Source of the DNA: Candidatus Liptonbacteria bacterium RIFCSPLOWO2_01_FULL_53_13
GTDB lineage: Bacteria; Patescibacteriota; Minisyncoccia; UBA6257; 2-01-FULL-56-20
DNA: 7,472 bases
NCBI GenBank assembly: GCA_001818895.1
Contig: MHLB01000026.1
Coordinates: 1-7,472, forward strand
Reading direction: 5' to 3'
The position numbers and the translations under genes were made by a program. Shown in pieces: positions 1 through 6,730 of this stretch (position 1 is its first letter; every line of letters begins with the position of its first letter). The notes under the pieces are model-generated. The model had not been told where the DNA came from and searched no databases. It worked only from the letters and a program-made list of their open reading frames with translations.

Positions 1-2106
1 CGCCGTGAACTGGACGGTGGTAGAGGCATTGAGCTTGAAGTCACTGAAGGTATTGGAACCGGTGAAGTTGACGGGGAAAGCATTCGTGGGAAGGGCGCTC
101 CAGAAGTTATGGTAGGTGAGGCCGCCTCCCGCGAAGGTCTTCGCGGCGGTGTATGCGCCGGTCAACTTGATGGTGGAACTGCCAGGGGTAAGAGTGAATC
201 CGGTCGCGGTCGTGGCGGTCCAGGGGTCAAGGTTGCCGTTCACGGTCCACGTGCCCGAGCCCATGGTGAGCGTGCGGGCGGTGGAGCCGGATGAGGAGAA
301 TGCACCGATGGTGACACTCTGATTGTTGGCGTCAAAGGTGCCTGCCGTAAGGGTGAGGGTCTTGGTGGAGGTGACGTTCAGGGCGTCGGCGAGCTGGACG
401 GTGTTTGAGGCGTTCACGGTGAGAGAACCGAGAAACTGGACGCCGTTTGAGGTGAGGGTTGAGGTGGCGGTGGTGGAAGTGCTCACGAACGTGAGGGTGC
501 CGGTGTAGGAGTTCGTCATGCCGGAGGCGAGCGTAAAGGAGGTGGGGATGTTCATGGCGGAAGAGCCCGCAAGCGTAGAGCTTGCGGTAAAGACGAGGAC
601 TCCCGGACCGACAAAGGTGGTAGCGCCGGAAACGGTGAGTGTCCCGTTCACGGTGAGGTTGGATGAGAGCGTATCACTGCTCGTACCCGAAAGCGTGACG
701 TTGTTCCAGGTGATGCCGTTTGTGTTGAGGGTGGTGCTTGCCGATACGGCAAGCGTAGATCCGGTGGTGGTTACGGTGCCCGTAGTGTAAGTCAGGGTGC
801 CGGTGTTGTAGCGGATGCCGCTTGAAATAGTGATGGTGCCCGTAGTGTTGATGGTGAGGTTATTCCGAAGCGTTTCGTTAGCGCCTGCGGAAGATCCGGA
901 GCGCCACGTCCCCGTTCCATTGAGCACAATATTAGTAGTCCCGTTTACGATAACATTGTTGGTCCCCGGTGAAGTTGCAATATTAAGACCGCCTCCTACG
1001 TACATCGTAAATCCGTTCACAGTGATGGTAACTGACTGCGGATAAGGACCCAGCGTCGCAGTTCCGGGTACAGTAAGATTCTCCGAAAGCGTGTAGGTGG
1101 TATCGGTAGTTCCCGTAAGGCTTAGCGCTCCGTGCAGAACTAATCCAACGCCGATGGTATAGCTGTTACTGGCACCTGCCAGCTCCAAAGTGCCGTTGAG
1201 CATGATTCCCGTCGTGTCATATGCAGTACCAGAACCGTTTATCTTGAGATTGTTCCAAGTAATCCCGGTGAGCGCGGAAATGGGAGAGGTACCGCCATAA
1301 ATAAATGACGAATTTGTAGTAACAACAGTGCCAGTTGTATAGGTGAATGTTCCGGTGAAATAGACCGTCCCCGAAATCGTGATAGTGCCGGTGGTGTTGA
1401 CAGTCAGATTGTTTTGCAGTGTTTTATTCGTCGTATCTTGGGTCGTGCTACCGGGCTGCCACGTCCCCGTGCCGCCAAGTACAATGCTAGTAGTCCCCCC
1501 TATGGTTACGGTATTCGTGCCCGGTGACGCCCCGATTATGAGATTGCCGTCCGCATAAAGCGTGGATCCGTTGAGCGTCAGAGTGACGGATTGCGGATAA
1601 GGTCCCAACGTGGTCGCGCCCAGTACCGTCCAATTGTCCGCGAGCGTATACACGGTATTGCTGGTAGTGGAATTAAGATAAAATCCTCCCGGCCACGTCT
1701 TGCCGTTGCTCGTAAGCGTGGAGGTGGCATTAACTGCCAGCGTGCCGCTCCCCGAAACGGTCATTGCTGATACCAACGTCACGTTCCCGCTTACAGTAAG
1801 CGTCGCGCTCATCGTAAGCGTCTGGGTGAATCCGGTGAAGTCCACGCTCCCACAGCCGGTGTTGCCCGAAGCGACCGTCACGGTGCCCGTGGAGTTGGCG
1901 TCAAAGAAACATGCGTCTGCGGAGGTGGGAAGGGTAGTGGTGGTATTACCGCCCGAAGTGGTCGCCCATTTGTTGCCCGCCGTGCCGTTCCAGCTGTCGG
2001 TGCCGCCCACCCAGTACTTGTCTGCGGCGTGCGCGGAGGGCGCGAAGAGAACGGCACAAAAAACCGCGGCGAAGATGAAAACTATGTTCGCTTGTTTCCC
2101 TTTCAT
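1..2106 (-). CDS. Secreted threonine/serine-rich beta-repeat surface protein (putative adhesin), 3' end outside window
   Basis: Reading from ATG at 2106, the frame stays open for 702 codons to position 1, so the gene is partial at its C-terminus. Residues 1-27 are a signal peptide: Lys2 and Lys4, a hydrophobic core at about 8-22, then PSAHA before ADKYWVGG. The mature part is very rich in Thr, Ser, Gly, Asn and Val with few charged residues, and alternates short beta-strand-like segments and turns, as in exported beta-helix proteins. A long unit repeats with a 185-residue offset: TLGPYPQSV occurs at 166-174 and 351-359, and NNLTxNTTGTITIS follows in both copies. Later motifs include AFSSSGSTARTL (602-613), FAGGGLTYHNF (658-668) and TGSNTF (682-687), in a style I recognise from surface proteins of Patescibacteria. 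Cys66 and Cys85 could form a disulfide. A TATAAT box lies 12 nt before the start and no Shine-Dalgarno is visible. Export is well supported; adhesion is inference from composition and its place beside pilus genes. Confidence 0.85.
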   Translation of the reverse strand, partial: MKGKQANIVFIFAAVFCAVLFAPSAHAADKYWVGGTDSWNGTAGNKWATTSGGNTTTTLPTSADACFFDANSTGTVTVASGNTGCGSVDFTGFTQTLTMSATLTVSGNVTLVSAMTVSGSGTLAVNATSTLTSNGKTWPGGFYLNSTTSNTVYTLADNWTVLGATTLGPYPQSVTLTLNGSTLYADGNLIIGASPGTNTVTIGGTTSIVLGGTGTWQPGSTTQDTTNKTLQNNLTVNTTGTITISGTVYFTGTFTYTTGTVVTTNSSFIYGGTSPISALTGITWNNLKINGSGTAYDTTGIMLNGTLELAGASNSYTIGVGLVLHGALSLTGTTDTTYTLSENLTVPGTATLGPYPQSVTITVNGFTMYVGGGLNIATSPGTNNVIVNGTTNIVLNGTGTWRSGSSAGANETLRNNLTINTTGTITISSGIRYNTGTLTYTTGTVTTTGSTLAVSASTTLNTNGITWNNVTLSGTSSDTLSSNLTVNGTLTVSGATTFVGPGVLVFTASSTLAGSSAMNIPTSFTLASGMTNSYTGTLTFVSTSTTATSTLTSNGVQFLGSLTVNASNTVQLADALNVTSTKTLTLTAGTFDANNQSVTIGAFSSSGSTARTLTMGSGTWTVNGNLDPWTATTATGFTLTPGSSTIKLTGAYTAAKTFAGGGLTYHNFWSALPTNAFPVNFTGSNTFSDFKLNASTTVQFTA
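679..1098 (-). repeat. Protein-level tandem repeat, copy 2 (about 140 codons recognisable)
   Basis: This stretch codes residues 337-476 and matches copy 1 in order: TYTLSENLTV, TLGPYPQSV, SPGTN, GTTNIVL, GTGTW, NNLTINTTGTITIS, TYTTGTV and ITWNN. The match fades after ITWNN (465-469). Beyond it the protein keeps the same composition but follows a different, more degenerate pattern. Confidence 0.7.
1099..1653 (-). repeat. Protein-level tandem repeat, copy 1 (185 codons) in the surface protein
   Basis: This stretch codes residues 152-336 of the surface protein. It holds VYTLADNWTV, TLGPYPQSV, SPGTN, GTTSIVL, GTGTW, NNLTVNTTGTITIS, TYTTGTV and ITWNN in order. The same order returns in the next unit at a 185-residue offset, with the DNA clearly diverged at many third positions, so this is an old duplication and not a recent slippage event. 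Confidence 0.75.
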
Positions 2107-2118
2107 GATACGGGGTTG

Positions 2119-2124
2119 ATTATA
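2119..2124 (-). promoter_or_regulatory. Candidate -10 box of the surface protein gene
   Basis: On the minus strand a perfect TATAAT lies 12 nt before the ATG at 2106. A start of transcription about 7 nt downstream would leave a leader of only about 5 nt, which fits the lack of a Shine-Dalgarno. A poor -35 match (TTGCAG) sits 16 nt upstream, in the descending arm region of the hairpin at 2134-2157. It suggests the gene is transcribed separately from the pilin upstream. Confidence 0.45.
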
Positions 2125-2133
2125 CCTCGTAAT

Positions 2134-2157
2134 CCCCTTCCTGCAACGCGGAAGGGG
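2134..2157. repeat. Perfect 8-bp hairpin between pilin and surface protein genes
   Basis: CCCCTTCC (2134-2141) pairs with GGAAGGGG (2150-2157) around an 8-nt loop. It lies 22 nt beyond the pilin stop codon. There is no T-tract on either side, so it is not a canonical intrinsic terminator. It could still stabilise the 3' end of the pilin transcript or weaken readthrough into the surface protein gene. Confidence 0.6.
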
Positions 2158-2168
2158 TGGGGATAACC

Positions 2169-2192
2169 GATTACCGGATTACCGGATTACCG
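2169..2192. repeat. Octamer GATTACCG repeated three times across the pilin stop
   Basis: Three perfect tandem copies of GATTACCG run from 2169 to 2192. On the minus strand they supply the last codons of the pilin (Val-Ile-Arg) and its TAA stop at 2179-2181, then continue 10 bases past it. A near copy (GATAACCG) overlaps the left edge at 2162-2169. Copy-number change would alter only sequence after the stop, since the first in-frame stop stays in place. Confidence 0.8.
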
Positions 2193-2631
2193 AAATCGTT
2201 TTCCCCAGTTCCGCGGACGGCGCGGATACCGTTACTTGTCCGGTTGACGCGTTCTTGATGACAAAATATCCCGTGTCGTAGTCGGCATTGCTCGCGTAGC
2301 GCGCGTTCGTAGCTGACGGGTCAAACGGCATCGCGAAAAGATAGACGGGCACGAGGCATGGCGCGATGTCGTAATTCCCCTGCCCCACCGCCATTTTTTT
2401 GGAGGAAGTTGGAATGTCCCCCGTACCGGCGCAGAGAAACGCGCCCGTGCGGTTGTCCGTGATATTCGCGCGAATCGCGTTCACTAGCGCGTTCACGTGC
2501 GCAGTCCTCTGCGAATTCCGCGCGCTCGCGAGTTGCCCCCCGGGATTCAGCGCCGCGACGCCGAGCCCGAAAATCACCGCCGCGAGGGCGATGGCGACGA
2601 CGATTTCGATGATAGTTATACCCTTTCGCAT
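2179..2631 (-). CDS. Type IV pilin-like protein (PilA/GspH-like prepilin)
   Basis: A 150-residue prepilin. The four-residue leader MRKG precedes a class III cleavage site and ITIIE, giving the canonical Glu at mature position +5 (Glu9). A hydrophobic helix spans about residues 5-28 and anchors the subunit in the inner membrane before assembly and in the fibre core afterwards. The amphipathic continuation (SARNSQRTAHVNALVNAIRA, 36-55) and the C-terminal block (DTGYFVIKNASTGQVTVSAP) are typical of the short pilins found in Patescibacteria T4P loci. Cys67 and Cys92 are the only cysteines and could bridge the globular head. By size it is either the major pilin or a GspH-like minor one; the sequence does not decide. 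The ATG at 2631 is the natural start because it gives the shortest standard leader. Only a weak GGA precedes it. It lies 108 bp after the PilX-like gene with its own candidate promoter. Confidence 0.88.
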   Translation of the reverse strand: MRKGITIIEIVVAIALAAVIFGLGVAALNPGGQLASARNSQRTAHVNALVNAIRANITDNRTGAFLCAGTGDIPTSSKKMAVGQGNYDIAPCLVPVYLFAMPFDPSATNARYASNADYDTGYFVIKNASTGQVTVSAPSAELGKTISVIR

Positions 2632-2739
2632 AAAATGTCCAATTCCTAATTACTAATGAATGCCCAATGATGTAATGACTAACACGCTATTATCATAGCA
2701 CGTTTCTTTAGAAATTAGACATTAGTAATTAGTCATTCT
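2632..2739. repeat. AT-rich intergenic repeat with inverted 13-bp copies
   Basis: The gap between the PilX-like gene and the pilin carries CTAATTACTAATG at 2646-2658 and its exact reverse complement CATTAGTAATTAG at 2720-2732. The latter occurs again at 4958-4970. Neighbouring words such as TTTAGAAATTAGA, ATTAGTCATT and GTAATGACTAA are related to the material around 4921-4980. It looks like a dispersed AT-rich repeat family that occupies gaps in this locus. Confidence 0.65.
2692..2700 (-). promoter_or_regulatory. Candidate extended -10 promoter for the pilin gene
   Basis: The minus strand reads TGCTATGAT, an extended -10 motif (TG, one base, then TATGAT, which matches TATAAT at five of six positions). 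No good -35 is seen, which extended -10 promoters tolerate. It predicts a leader of about 50 nt. The box overlaps a small inverted repeat, GCTAT (2686-2690) and ATAGC (2695-2699), a possible operator or coincidence. Confidence 0.35.
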
Positions 2740-4161
2740 CTATTGCACTTCTTCCCACGACACCTGCACGTAATTGCTCGCCGCCAAGGGGAAGCTCGGC
2801 GGAGGGCCGTAGAGGAAATTGGAGTCGTAGATAAGGTTGCGGGTTTGGTATCCCGTATCGTCGGTGTAGGCGAACCCGTAGCGCACGTTCGTGGCAATCA
2901 TCCCGTAGGAAGTAAGGGTCTGGCGCACGTCATAGGGGTCGCAGTCGGATTCGTAATAGAACCTTCCCACTCTGCCGTTCTGCGCCACGAGCGCGGCGTC
3001 AATCCGCAAGTCGTTCTCGCTCGCCATGCCGACATTCACATTGTTTTGCGCGATAAGCCCGATGGAATCGGTGCCATCGTATTTCGTATAGAGCAGGTCG
3101 TTGTTCACCGTAATGCTCGTGCGCGTGGATGCGAGGTCGGGAAACTTTCCCGTCGCCACCGTCACGCGCGAACCGTTAATCTGCCCCCGCGCCCATACAT
3201 GGTCTTCAAAAAAGAAAATGCCGTTTGCGGGAATCGTTCCGCTCTTCCATGGCGTTTCTGTCCCAATGCTCCATGTCCCCCATCCGGTCTGGTTGTTGGT
3301 ATTGGTGCACCTTCTCGGCGTATCGGTAAGCGCGGTTACTTTGTACACCTGGTACGTACTGCTCGCGCCGAACACGAGGTCAAATCCGTAGGCGCCCGAG
3401 CTCGTCGCATAAAATCCGCTTGAGGTCGCAAGCGCGCGGAGAGAGGAAAGTTTTTGCGTGAGACCCACGAAATCCACCGCCGGCACGGAAACCTGCCTGC
3501 CCGCCATAAACACGTCGGGGCGCGAAGGCATCGGCGCGGGAGGAGAGGGGTCTGCGGGAGCATCGTGCGTATGCACGCCGAACGCGTTGTCGTAGGGAGA
3601 ATCGGGGTCGCTGTACGTAGGGAGCGCGCTTTTCACGATATTGTGCGCGATGGCGTCAAAACGGATTCCCTTGTTGGAAATCAATTCGCCGAACACTTCC
3701 GTGCCCGCGCCGAACCGCATGTTGTCATTCGCCGCGACGGAATATTTTGCAAGCGAAGGAACTCCGAGCTTCACCTTGATGGCTTTGGTCACGAAGCTGT
3801 CCGCCGCCACTTTTCCCGTGCTTTGTATCGTCACAATGGTTGAACCGATGGGCGGAGGCGTGATATCAAGCGTGAACGTGCCTATCACATTCCCGTCCTT
3901 GTCGTAATAGTTGTGCACGTAGGGGCCCGCGTGCCCCGTGCCGTCCTGAAAATCGCTCGCCGCGTGGGCGAGGTGCCAGCGATAATATTCAATCCCCGCT
4001 TCCGAGATGGAAAACGCGCTTGCCTTGTTGAAATCGCGGAGCGAGAGATTCAGGAACGAACCCGCCCACAATGCGAACCCGCTTACCATAATCACGGTAA
4101 CGGCGGAGAACACCAAGAGTGATATTGATAATTGGCCTTGTCTGCGATAGATGTTTTTCAT
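2740..4161 (-). CDS. PilX/GspK-like minor pilin with large C-terminal domain
   Basis: A 473-residue protein. MKNIYRRQG precedes QLSISLLVF and a hydrophobic helix (about 11-37), so it has a prepilin-like N-terminus, but mature position +5 is Ser14, not Glu. Loss of Glu5 is a known trait of GspK/PilX-type subunits that cap the pseudopilus or pilus tip. The motif FSISEAGIEYYRWHLAH (50-66) is characteristic of PilX N-terminal regions. Residues 140-180 and about 350-460 look like stacked beta segments (AANDNMRFGAGTEVFGELIS; GLIAQNNVNVG; YGMIATNVRYGFAY), and the C-terminus has LYGPPPSFP near 450-458, a pattern I associate with this family in Patescibacteria. A proline-rich linker lies at 202-215. 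Cysteines 285 and 407 are the only two. It follows the PilW-like gene after 160 bp. Likely role: tip component of the pilus with the I/J-like subunits, inferred from family and order. No Shine-Dalgarno is visible before the ATG. Confidence 0.82.
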   Translation of the reverse strand: MKNIYRRQGQLSISLLVFSAVTVIMVSGFALWAGSFLNLSLRDFNKASAFSISEAGIEYYRWHLAHAASDFQDGTGHAGPYVHNYYDKDGNVIGTFTLDITPPPIGSTIVTIQSTGKVAADSFVTKAIKVKLGVPSLAKYSVAANDNMRFGAGTEVFGELISNKGIRFDAIAHNIVKSALPTYSDPDSPYDNAFGVHTHDAPADPSPPAPMPSRPDVFMAGRQVSVPAVDFVGLTQKLSSLRALATSSGFYATSSGAYGFDLVFGASSTYQVYKVTALTDTPRRCTNTNNQTGWGTWSIGTETPWKSGTIPANGIFFFEDHVWARGQINGSRVTVATGKFPDLASTRTSITVNNDLLYTKYDGTDSIGLIAQNNVNVGMASENDLRIDAALVAQNGRVGRFYYESDCDPYDVRQTLTSYGMIATNVRYGFAYTDDTGYQTRNLIYDSNFLYGPPPSFPLAASNYVQVSWEEVQ

Positions 4162-4220
4162 TATACAAGATATTATTTACTACGGGATATGAACTATTTA
4201 TGAATATGCAAAAAATTATT

Positions 4221-4239
4221 TCCCGAGCCTGTCGAGGGA
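4221..4239. repeat. REP-like palindrome, CCCGAGC/GTCGAGGG type
   Basis: TCCCGAGCCTGTCGAGGGA forms an imperfect hairpin: six base pairs with one bulged A. It is a variant of the elements at 6773-6792 and 7083-7101. Read on the minus strand, it lies about 80 nt after the PilW-like stop and is followed by AATAATTTTTT, so it could double as a weak terminator for that gene. The T-run begins several bases from the stem, which lowers that case. Confidence 0.6.
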
Positions 4240-4252
4240 TGTTTTATTGAAA

Positions 4253-4282
4253 CCCCTCAATTCCGCTACGCTCCATTCGGGG
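4253..4282. repeat. Second, looser palindromic repeat in the same gap
   Basis: CCCC at 4253-4256 faces GGGG at 4279-4282, with an inner AAT/ATT pairing and mismatches between. The sequence CCCCTCAATTCC at the left and CATTCGGGGAATA at the right resembles the CCCCTCGAC/GCTCGGGGAATA repeats elsewhere in the window with an altered centre. It may be a diverged or composite copy of the same family. Confidence 0.45.
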
Positions 4283-4321
4283 AATAATGCTTTGCTTGTT
4301 TTGTCATTCATGCGAGTTCTA

Positions 4322-4960
4322 CTAATTCGACCTCAAATTCCTTATGGTAATCGTCGCTTCCATCGTCGTCGGCCTCGGGGAGGTGCTCGTGCTCGTGTCC
4401 GCAGTGAGCGCCATTTTCACAATGCGAACCGAAGAAACATCTATCGGAGACGGAAGCGGATTCGCGGTGCCCGTGGCGGAGGCCCCGTAGTACTGGAACA
4501 AATTTCCTCCCGGGACGATATTCGGAATAACCGAGGTGATGATTTCCGTGGAGGTCGGATACCCGAGCGGGCTTCCCGACGGTTTCACCACGCCCTTGCG
4601 GAGCGTGCTCGTCGCGAGGAAATACCGCACGCGGTCGTAGAGCCCGTCCCGGTTGATGTCGCTGAAAAATACGAATGAGCTCGTGCTTGCCGCTTCTATG
4701 GGGTACGCTCCGTTGCTTGAAGGACTGATGGAACGAATGTCGGTGGTAATCACCTGGAACGCCTGCTCCAAGTCCTGGCTCGTCTGCAGTTTGTTGTTCA
4801 AGAGAACGCCGACGCCTGAAATCGTATCGCTGAACTTCCCCACCGCAAGCACAATGACGGCGGAGATGCCGATGGCAAGAAGGACCTCAAATAAAGTAAA
4901 CCCAGCGCGCTCGCGCGCAATGTCTAATGTAGAATTTCTAATTTCTAAAAATTTAGTCAT
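4322..4960 (-). CDS. PilW/GspJ-like minor prepilin
   Basis: A 212-residue prepilin. Cleavage is expected after Gly20, giving FTLFEVLLAIGISAVIVLAV with Glu25 at mature +5, and a membrane helix spanning about 21-40. The leader is 20 residues, long compared with the four-residue leaders of the neighbouring pilins, and is coded by AT-rich repeat DNA. The mid-part FVFFSDINRDGLYDRVRYFL (96-115), followed by STLRKGVVKPSG and later LFQYYG (154-159), matches the layout of GspJ/PilW proteins, where a 'data-like' beta head follows the helix. There is no cysteine. It starts 27 bp after the stop of the PilV-like gene, so the two are probably cotranscribed. The ATG at 4960 lies inside the repeat word CATTAGTAATTAG, and no Shine-Dalgarno is present; no later Met precedes the cleavage site. 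Role: minor pilin in tip assembly, inferred from family. Confidence 0.83.
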   Translation of the reverse strand: MTKFLEIRNSTLDIARERAGFTLFEVLLAIGISAVIVLAVGKFSDTISGVGVLLNNKLQTSQDLEQAFQVITTDIRSISPSSNGAYPIEAASTSSFVFFSDINRDGLYDRVRYFLATSTLRKGVVKPSGSPLGYPTSTEIITSVIPNIVPGGNLFQYYGASATGTANPLPSPIDVSSVRIVKMALTADTSTSTSPRPTTMEATITIRNLRSN

Positions 4961-4976
4961 TAGTAATTAGTAATTG
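4921..4976. repeat. AT-rich dispersed repeat overlapping the PilW-like start
   Basis: This block contains CATTAGTAATTAG (4958-4970), identical to 2720-2732, and related words (TCTAATTTCTAAA, TAGTAATTGGTCATT). It fills the 27-bp gap after the PilV-like gene and continues into the PilW-like gene, coding its start codon and about the first 14 leader residues. Confidence 0.65.
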
Positions 4977-4987
4977 GTCATTGTGCG

Positions 4988-6730
4988 CTAGTGCGTCAGC
5001 GACACGCTCTTCTCCTGCCACCCGCCCCCGATGACCACCGAGCTCGTCGCCTGCAGATAGCCGACTGCATCCACGGTAAGCGTGTAGGTGCCCGCGCCCA
5101 GGTTCGCGAAAAACGCATGCGCGGGCGGAACGCAGGGTCCGTTGAATTCTATCTCAATATCGTCAAGTGAGGGAGTTGCGCCCGCATCCGTGGTGCTCAT
5201 AAACACTTTGTAGCGGAGATAGCGGTTGCCGCTGTGTCCTCCCGAAATTTGCGCGCCGGATGTTGTGTAATAACTTCCGCCGGTGCCGTCGGGGCCGACA
5301 TAATTCCACGTCGCATTGTCGTTGTTGGATGCGAGCTGAAATTTCATGCTCGTTCCTCCGGGCGTGCTCGCCGGACTCCACGAAACGGTATAAAATGTGG
5401 AACTTGCGCCGCCGATGTCAAACGTTTCCGAAACGAGCCACGCCGTCGTTGAGGTGCTATACGGCGGTCCCGCCATCGTGAGTATTCCGGAGGTGCTCTC
5501 CGCGTCCATCCCGCTTTGGTCAAGGTATGCTCCGCCGGACCAGTCCGTGTGAGTAAGAACGCTACGCCCGGTCGTGAGCGTCTTTGAATATCCTCCTGCG
5601 GCGGAAAGTTGAACGGCGGCGCCCGTGATGCCGGAACCGGCCGCTGCGTCTTTCACGGCCACCATAAGCGACCTGACGGAAGATGACGCAAGCGTAAAGA
5701 ATGCGTCAATGGCGCTTGCGGGGTTCAGAGTGACGGGCTGGAGCGGAAATATTCCCGCGAGAGCATATGAGCTCGTGCTTACGGAAACCGTATAGGTATC
5801 CCATTCAAGATTGCCGTATGTTTTGTTTCCGGACGCGTCCAGCGCGGAACTCGTGGAAAATTTCAGCACATTGGGGCTCGTGCCGATAAGCTTCGCGCCC
5901 TTCACGGAAACCGCCTGTCCTCCGATGGGAACGCATACATTATTCCTCGCCGCAATGTGCATCGTGCTCACCGTATCAATGGAGAAACTGATTTCCGTGA
6001 TGGTTTGCGCCGCGACATTTGCGTCGGGCTTCACGGGGTTCGGATTCCCCTGCCCTCCGATAGGGTAAGTCCGCTCGGAGGAATATCCCTGTTTTGACGC
6101 CTCAAGGCGATACCCTTGCGTACTCGTGGGAACTCCGACGAGCTGGAGGACGCCGTTTGCGTTCGTCGTGTCGGTCAGGTCTATCGCGGGGGTGACGCTC
6201 GCATTGGTGATGTGGACGGTTGCGTCTTGCACGGGCTGGCCCCCTGCGTTAAAGACATTAATAAAAAGCGAACCGCCGCTCGTAGGCCCTTCAAGATTTT
6301 TCGGGGACGCGGTCGTCGTAAGCACGAGCGGGATGAAATGGATGCAGGTGGGACAGCTCACTTCAAGTTCCACGAGCTTGTAGTCCGCCGGCGAGGTATC
6401 GTTCGGCGCGCCTCCCAGCACGCCGTCAAACGGATCGTCTATATTTCTTACGACGGTCTTGACCGTAAAGGCCGTGCCCATGGTTGAAGTAGTATTTTCT
6501 TGCGCCGGAAGCACGCCCGAGGGAATGCCCCCGACAACGCCCACCGAGGCATAGGGCAAATTGCGGATGATTTCCACTTTTCTATTCAGCACGCCCGCCG
6601 CCGCATTGCGGAGCTCGGAGTTCTGTATCGCGTCAAGGATACCGATATAGGCGGTGTAAATTCCGCCGAAAAGCATTACGACGATGCCTATGGCGAGAAT
6701 GACCTCGATGAGACTGATGCCTTTTCTCAT
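4988..6730 (-). CDS. Large PilV/GspI-like minor prepilin with carboxypeptidase-regulatory-like and discoidin-like domains
   Basis: A 580-residue prepilin from ATG 6730; a TTG start at 6745 would add five residues but makes a less standard leader. MRKG is followed by ISLIEVILAIGIVVML with Glu9 at mature +5. GspI/PilV-like features are the helix and RNAAAGVLNRKVEIIRNLPY (41-60); usual members are only 120-200 residues. The extra part is modular. Residues 154-225 form a carboxypeptidase-regulatory-like beta domain (GQPVQDATVHIT, TNANGVLQLVGV, ASKQGY). Residues 266-348 look like another Ig-like or Cna-B-like domain. Residues 353-400 begin a third such domain (ITGAAVQLSAAG, TDWSGG), which appears to be completed only at 537-578 (AFFANLGAGTYTLTVDAVGY). 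Between them, about 425-530 form a discoidin-like beta-sandwich (WLVSETFDIGG, MKFQLASNNDNATW, LRYKVFMSTT, LDDIEIEF). Cys126/Cys129 and Cys266/Cys533 are the cysteines. Likely a tip minor pilin with display domains; binding is inference. Confidence 0.85.
   Translation of the reverse strand: MRKGISLIEVILAIGIVVMLFGGIYTAYIGILDAIQNSELRNAAAGVLNRKVEIIRNLPYASVGVVGGIPSGVLPAQENTTSTMGTAFTVKTVVRNIDDPFDGVLGGAPNDTSPADYKLVELEVSCPTCIHFIPLVLTTTASPKNLEGPTSGGSLFINVFNAGGQPVQDATVHITNASVTPAIDLTDTTNANGVLQLVGVPTSTQGYRLEASKQGYSSERTYPIGGQGNPNPVKPDANVAAQTITEISFSIDTVSTMHIAARNNVCVPIGGQAVSVKGAKLIGTSPNVLKFSTSSALDASGNKTYGNLEWDTYTVSVSTSSYALAGIFPLQPVTLNPASAIDAFFTLASSSVRSLMVAVKDAAAGSGITGAAVQLSAAGGYSKTLTTGRSVLTHTDWSGGAYLDQSGMDAESTSGILTMAGPPYSTSTTAWLVSETFDIGGASSTFYTVSWSPASTPGGTSMKFQLASNNDNATWNYVGPDGTGGSYYTTSGAQISGGHSGNRYLRYKVFMSTTDAGATPSLDDIEIEFNGPCVPPAHAFFANLGAGTYTLTVDAVGYLQATSSVVIGGGWQEKSVSLTH

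Noticed and set aside
116..1045. Chain of plus-strand open frames (116-322, 323-508, 518-790, 815-1045)
   Set aside because: They are antisense to one continuous 702-codon minus-strand frame with a signal peptide. Their Val/Pro/Glu-rich translations are what the complement of Thr/Asn/Gly repeat codons gives.
1700..2119. Plus-strand open frame of 139 codons
   Set aside because: It is antisense to the N-terminal part of the surface protein, and its apparent end includes the complement of the signal peptide region. It shows no domain of its own.
2743..3423. Plus-strand open frame of 226 codons
   Set aside because: It lies wholly opposite the PilX-like gene, is rich in Arg, His and Val as expected from an antisense frame, and has no recognisable motif.
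4156..4161. TATAAT overlapping the ATG of the PilX-like gene as its promoter
   Set aside because: The box includes the start codon itself, so transcription would begin inside the gene. No good -35 is at the right distance.
4221..4239. Strong intrinsic terminator after the PilW-like gene
   Set aside because: The hairpin is short with a bulge, and the T-run begins several bases after the stem. It fits better as one more copy of the palindromic repeat, with termination only a possibility.
4247..4678. Plus-strand open frame of 143 codons starting in the intergenic gap
   Set aside because: Most of it is antisense to the PilW-like gene, and its unique start lies within palindromic repeat sequence. 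The translation is Arg-rich and featureless.
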